From: Deltaproteobacteria bacterium
GTDB lineage: Bacteria; Myxococcota_A; UBA9160
Direction of reading: 5' to 3'
Assembly: GCA_003520425.1 (NCBI GenBank)
Contig: DOUU01000512.1
Coordinates: 1 to 23,775 of the forward strand
Length of the DNA: 23,775 nt
Shown: positions 21,822-23,775 of the stretch, piece after piece
Numbering within the stretch: position 1 is the stretch's first letter
Layout of the letters: every line of letters starts with the position of its first letter
Notes under the pieces: model-generated
What the model saw: the letters and a program-made list of their open reading frames with translations, nothing else
Told to the model about the DNA's origin: nothing
Databases searched by the model: none
Translations under genes and position numbers: made by a program

Positions 21822-23003
21822 TTAGCGTGCCAGGATCACGATGCTTCCGTCGCCGAAATCGCCGAAGCCCGTCACCACCCCGAGCTCTGCGTTCGCGACC
21901 TGCCGTTCCCCCGCCTCGCGGCGGAGCTGACGGACGGCCTCGACCACGTGGTTCATGCCCACGACATGCGCCTCGGACAGGAGGCCGCCGTGGGTATTGA
22001 CGGGGAGGTCGCCGCCGAGCTCGATCCTTCCCCCCTCGACGAACGAACCGCCCTCGCCGCGCTTGCAGAAGCCGGCCTCTTCGATCTGCTGGAGGACCTC
22101 GAACGTGAAGCAGTCATAGATCTGTGCGAAGTCCGCGTCCGCCGGGCGCACGCCCGCCTGCCCGAAAGCGCGGGGTGCGGCGCTCGTGAGGCCGATGCGG
22201 AAGAGGTCCTTGCGACCCACGATCTCGTCGGCGGGATAGGGCTGTCCCGCGGCGGCGGCGAGTATGCGCACGGGATGGCGCGGGAGATCGCGCGCCCGCT
22301 CTTCGGTCGTGACGACGACCGCCGCGCCGCCGTCGGTCTCGAGGCAGCAGTCGAGCAGGCGGTAGGGGTCCGCAATCATCGGCGACGCGAGGTAGTCCTC
22401 GAGCTTCATGCCGCGGCCTCGCATCACCGCGTTGGGGTTCGCTTGGGCATGCCTGCGCATCGCGACGGCCACGGCACCGAGCTGCTCGGGCCGCGTCCCA
22501 TACTCCGCCATGTGTCGACGAGCCAGCAGCGCGTACCACTGCGGCGGGGCGGTAAGTCCATAGGGAATGTAGTAGTCGCGCGCAATCGCCCCCCCCGGCA
22601 CCGACTGGGCATCGGTCGCAACCGTCTGCCGAGCGCGGGCTCCCGAGTAGCCGGCCCAACCCGACGGCAGCAGGACGTGCTTCGCGGCGCCCGAGGTCAC
22701 GGCGAGCGAGGCGTGGAGCAACGAAGCGACCGGGCTCGCCCCGCCCATGTGGACGGTGGAGGTAAAGGCGAGCTCCGAGATGCCGAGGTTGGCGGCGACC
22801 TCCTCCGCACAGGACAGGCCCGGGAACGGCATGAGGCCATCGATGTCGTGGACGCGCAGCCCGGCGTCGTCGATCGCGCGGACCGAGGCCTCGAGGTTGA
22901 GCGCAAGCGTCGTGGGTGACCACGCCTTGTCGCGCGCGTAGCGCGTCTCTCCGATCCCCACGATGCAGGCGCTCGCCGTCACTTGCGCGCACCCTCCCGC
23001 CAT
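21822..23003 (-). CDS. Thiolase-fold protein lacking the nucleophilic Cys (Ltp2-like), 393 aa
   Basis: A thiolase superfamily member of the SCP2/Ltp2 branch: [32 protein letters not shown] (84-102), [24 protein letters not shown], and [30 protein letters not shown]-like C-terminus (here [10 protein letters not shown]). The nucleophile loop reads MGGASP, so the catalytic Cys of true thiolases is absent, and GHP is replaced by SEAH. This pattern fits non-thiolytic members such as the steroid side-chain aldolase Ltp2, which also needs a DUF35 partner; that partner is the next gene, 21329-21733. A retro-aldol cleavage of a beta-hydroxyacyl-CoA is the most likely reaction, by analogy. ATG 23003 follows a GAGGCGG and lies 16 bases after the amidohydrolase stop. 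Confidence 0.9.
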   Translation of the reverse strand: [393 protein letters not shown]

Positions 23004-23019
23004 CGCATCCGCCTCGCCC

Positions 23020-23775
23020 TCACTTCTTGCGCGGGACGCGTTTGGTGGGCTCAAGGCGGGCCAGCTTGGCGAGATTGAGGCCCAGGATCTTGGCTCGCGT
23101 CTGCTCCGTGATCTCGGGATAACCCCAGCCTTCGCGCACATCCTTCGGGATGTCGAAGTTGCGGATGTAATCGACGACCTTCGGCATATCGTCGAAGGGC
23201 AGGTCGAAACCAAGCACGACCTTGTCCTCCGTCGCCCACTCCAAGGCCTCGCCGATCATGTGCCAGCCCTTCTGCGGAGCACGGGCGAACCAGCCCACGA
23301 TTCCAGAGATGCTGACGTAAAGGTTCGGGTGCTTCGCCGCGAGTCCGAACAGCTCTTCGTGATACGGCCAGCCCATGTGATAGGCGATGATTTTGAGGTC
23401 GGGAAAGTCGAGCAGGATTTCATCGAGCTGACCGGGATATGTGTTGCGGCTCGGCTGCGGGGGCACGTATGCGAATCCGGTATGGATCGTCAGGGGCACA
23501 CCGAGTTCCTGCGCCTTCTGATAGAACGGCCACATGCGGCGGTCGTTCAACGGCCCTTCGTCCTCGGGCTGGTAGACCTTGCACAACCTCGCGTTGTGAT
23601 TCTTGACGAGATACTCCAGCTCCCAGATCGCGTTTTTGACACCCCGCCGGATCACCGGGCCACAGTTCGCCTCGAGATACATGCGATCGGGATAGGGCGC
23701 GATCTCGCTCAGGATGAAACCGTTGGTCGACATGCAGGTCGAGTACCCTGAGACGTCCATCATCGACTCGCGCAA
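23020..23775 (-). CDS. Amidohydrolase-2 family metal-dependent hydrolase/decarboxylase (partial, N-terminus outside window)
   Basis: The last 251 or so residues of an amidohydrolase_2 (ACMSD/gamma-resorcylate decarboxylase type) TIM barrel are visible; the frame is open to the right edge. Retained metal or catalytic positions appear to be the His in LTIHTGFAY, the His in IIAYHMGWPY and the Asp in VLGFDLPF, while the N-terminal HxH would lie beyond the window. The segment KNHNARLCKVYQPEDEGPLNDRRMWPFYQKAQELG is typical of family members found in lipid and terpenoid catabolic clusters. It leads the operon with the thiolase-fold, DUF35 and hydratase genes. It may hydrolyse or decarboxylate an intermediate; which one is not evident. 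The C-terminus ends in a basic tail (TKRVPRKK). Confidence 0.9.
   Translation of the reverse strand: MRESMMDVSGYSTCMSTNGFILSEIAPYPDRMYLEANCGPVIRRGVKNAIWELEYLVKNHNARLCKVYQPEDEGPLNDRRMWPFYQKAQELGVPLTIHTGFAYVPPQPSRNTYPGQLDEILLDFPDLKIIAYHMGWPYHEELFGLAAKHPNLYVSISGIVGWFARAPQKGWHMIGEALEWATEDKVVLGFDLPFDDMPKVVDYIRNFDIPKDVREGWGYPEITEQTRAKILGLNLAKLARLEPTKRVPRKK

Overview
This window is GC-rich bacterial chromosomal DNA, densely packed with 21 protein-coding genes. Nineteen are complete; an acyl-CoA ligase runs off the left edge and an amidohydrolase off the right edge. I see no rRNA, tRNA, insertion sequence, phage gene or CRISPR array. Nearly every gene belongs to a family used to activate, carboxylate, cleave or oxidise organic acids and ketones as CoA thioesters, so the locus reads as a catabolic island. 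The taxonomic source cannot be fixed from sequence alone. The gene mix (a NarI/Fe-S/CCG fusion of EtfD type, many class III CoA-transferases, thiolase/DUF35 pairs, an amidohydrolase-2 protein) fits GC-rich uncultured deltaproteobacterial/Binatota-type or actinobacterial genomes; this is a low-confidence guess.

Layout. (A) 1-4065, minus strand: an EtfD-like membrane Fe-S oxidoreductase, a SnoaL/NTF2-like protein, a 103-residue unknown protein and an acyl-CoA ligase, closely spaced. (B) 4066-4204: a divergent promoter region with a perfect 15-bp palindrome, a candidate operator. (C) 4205-13564, plus strand: a CoxG-like SRPBCC protein; three genes matching the beta, alpha and gamma subunits of acetone carboxylase; then three class III (CaiB/BaiF) CoA-transferases. 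Several stop and start codons overlap, so this looks like one transcript. (D) 17980-13577, minus strand: etfB, etfA, a DUF35 zinc-ribbon/OB protein, a thiolase-fold protein and a BadI/MenB-like crotonase. (E) 18040-20490, plus strand: a double-length class III CoA-transferase fusion, divergent from etfB. (F) 23775-20520, minus strand: amidohydrolase, thiolase-fold protein, DUF35 protein and enoyl-CoA hydratase.

How it may work together (inference). The three-subunit carboxylase would use ATP and bicarbonate to turn a ketone into a beta-keto acid. A CoA-transferase or the ligase would then form the beta-ketoacyl-CoA. The BadI/MenB-like crotonase, whose family hydrolyses cyclic beta-ketoacyl-CoA esters, could open the ring if the ketone is cyclic. 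Thiolase-fold/DUF35 pairs and the hydratase would process the resulting chain. ETF would collect electrons from acyl-CoA dehydrogenases encoded elsewhere and pass them to quinone through the EtfD-like protein. The substrate is unknown.

Two CoA-transferase modules have a changed residue at the catalytic Asp position (Ser in one gene, Glu in the first half of the fusion), each beside a module that keeps Asp. This suggests heteromeric or pseudo-symmetric enzymes.
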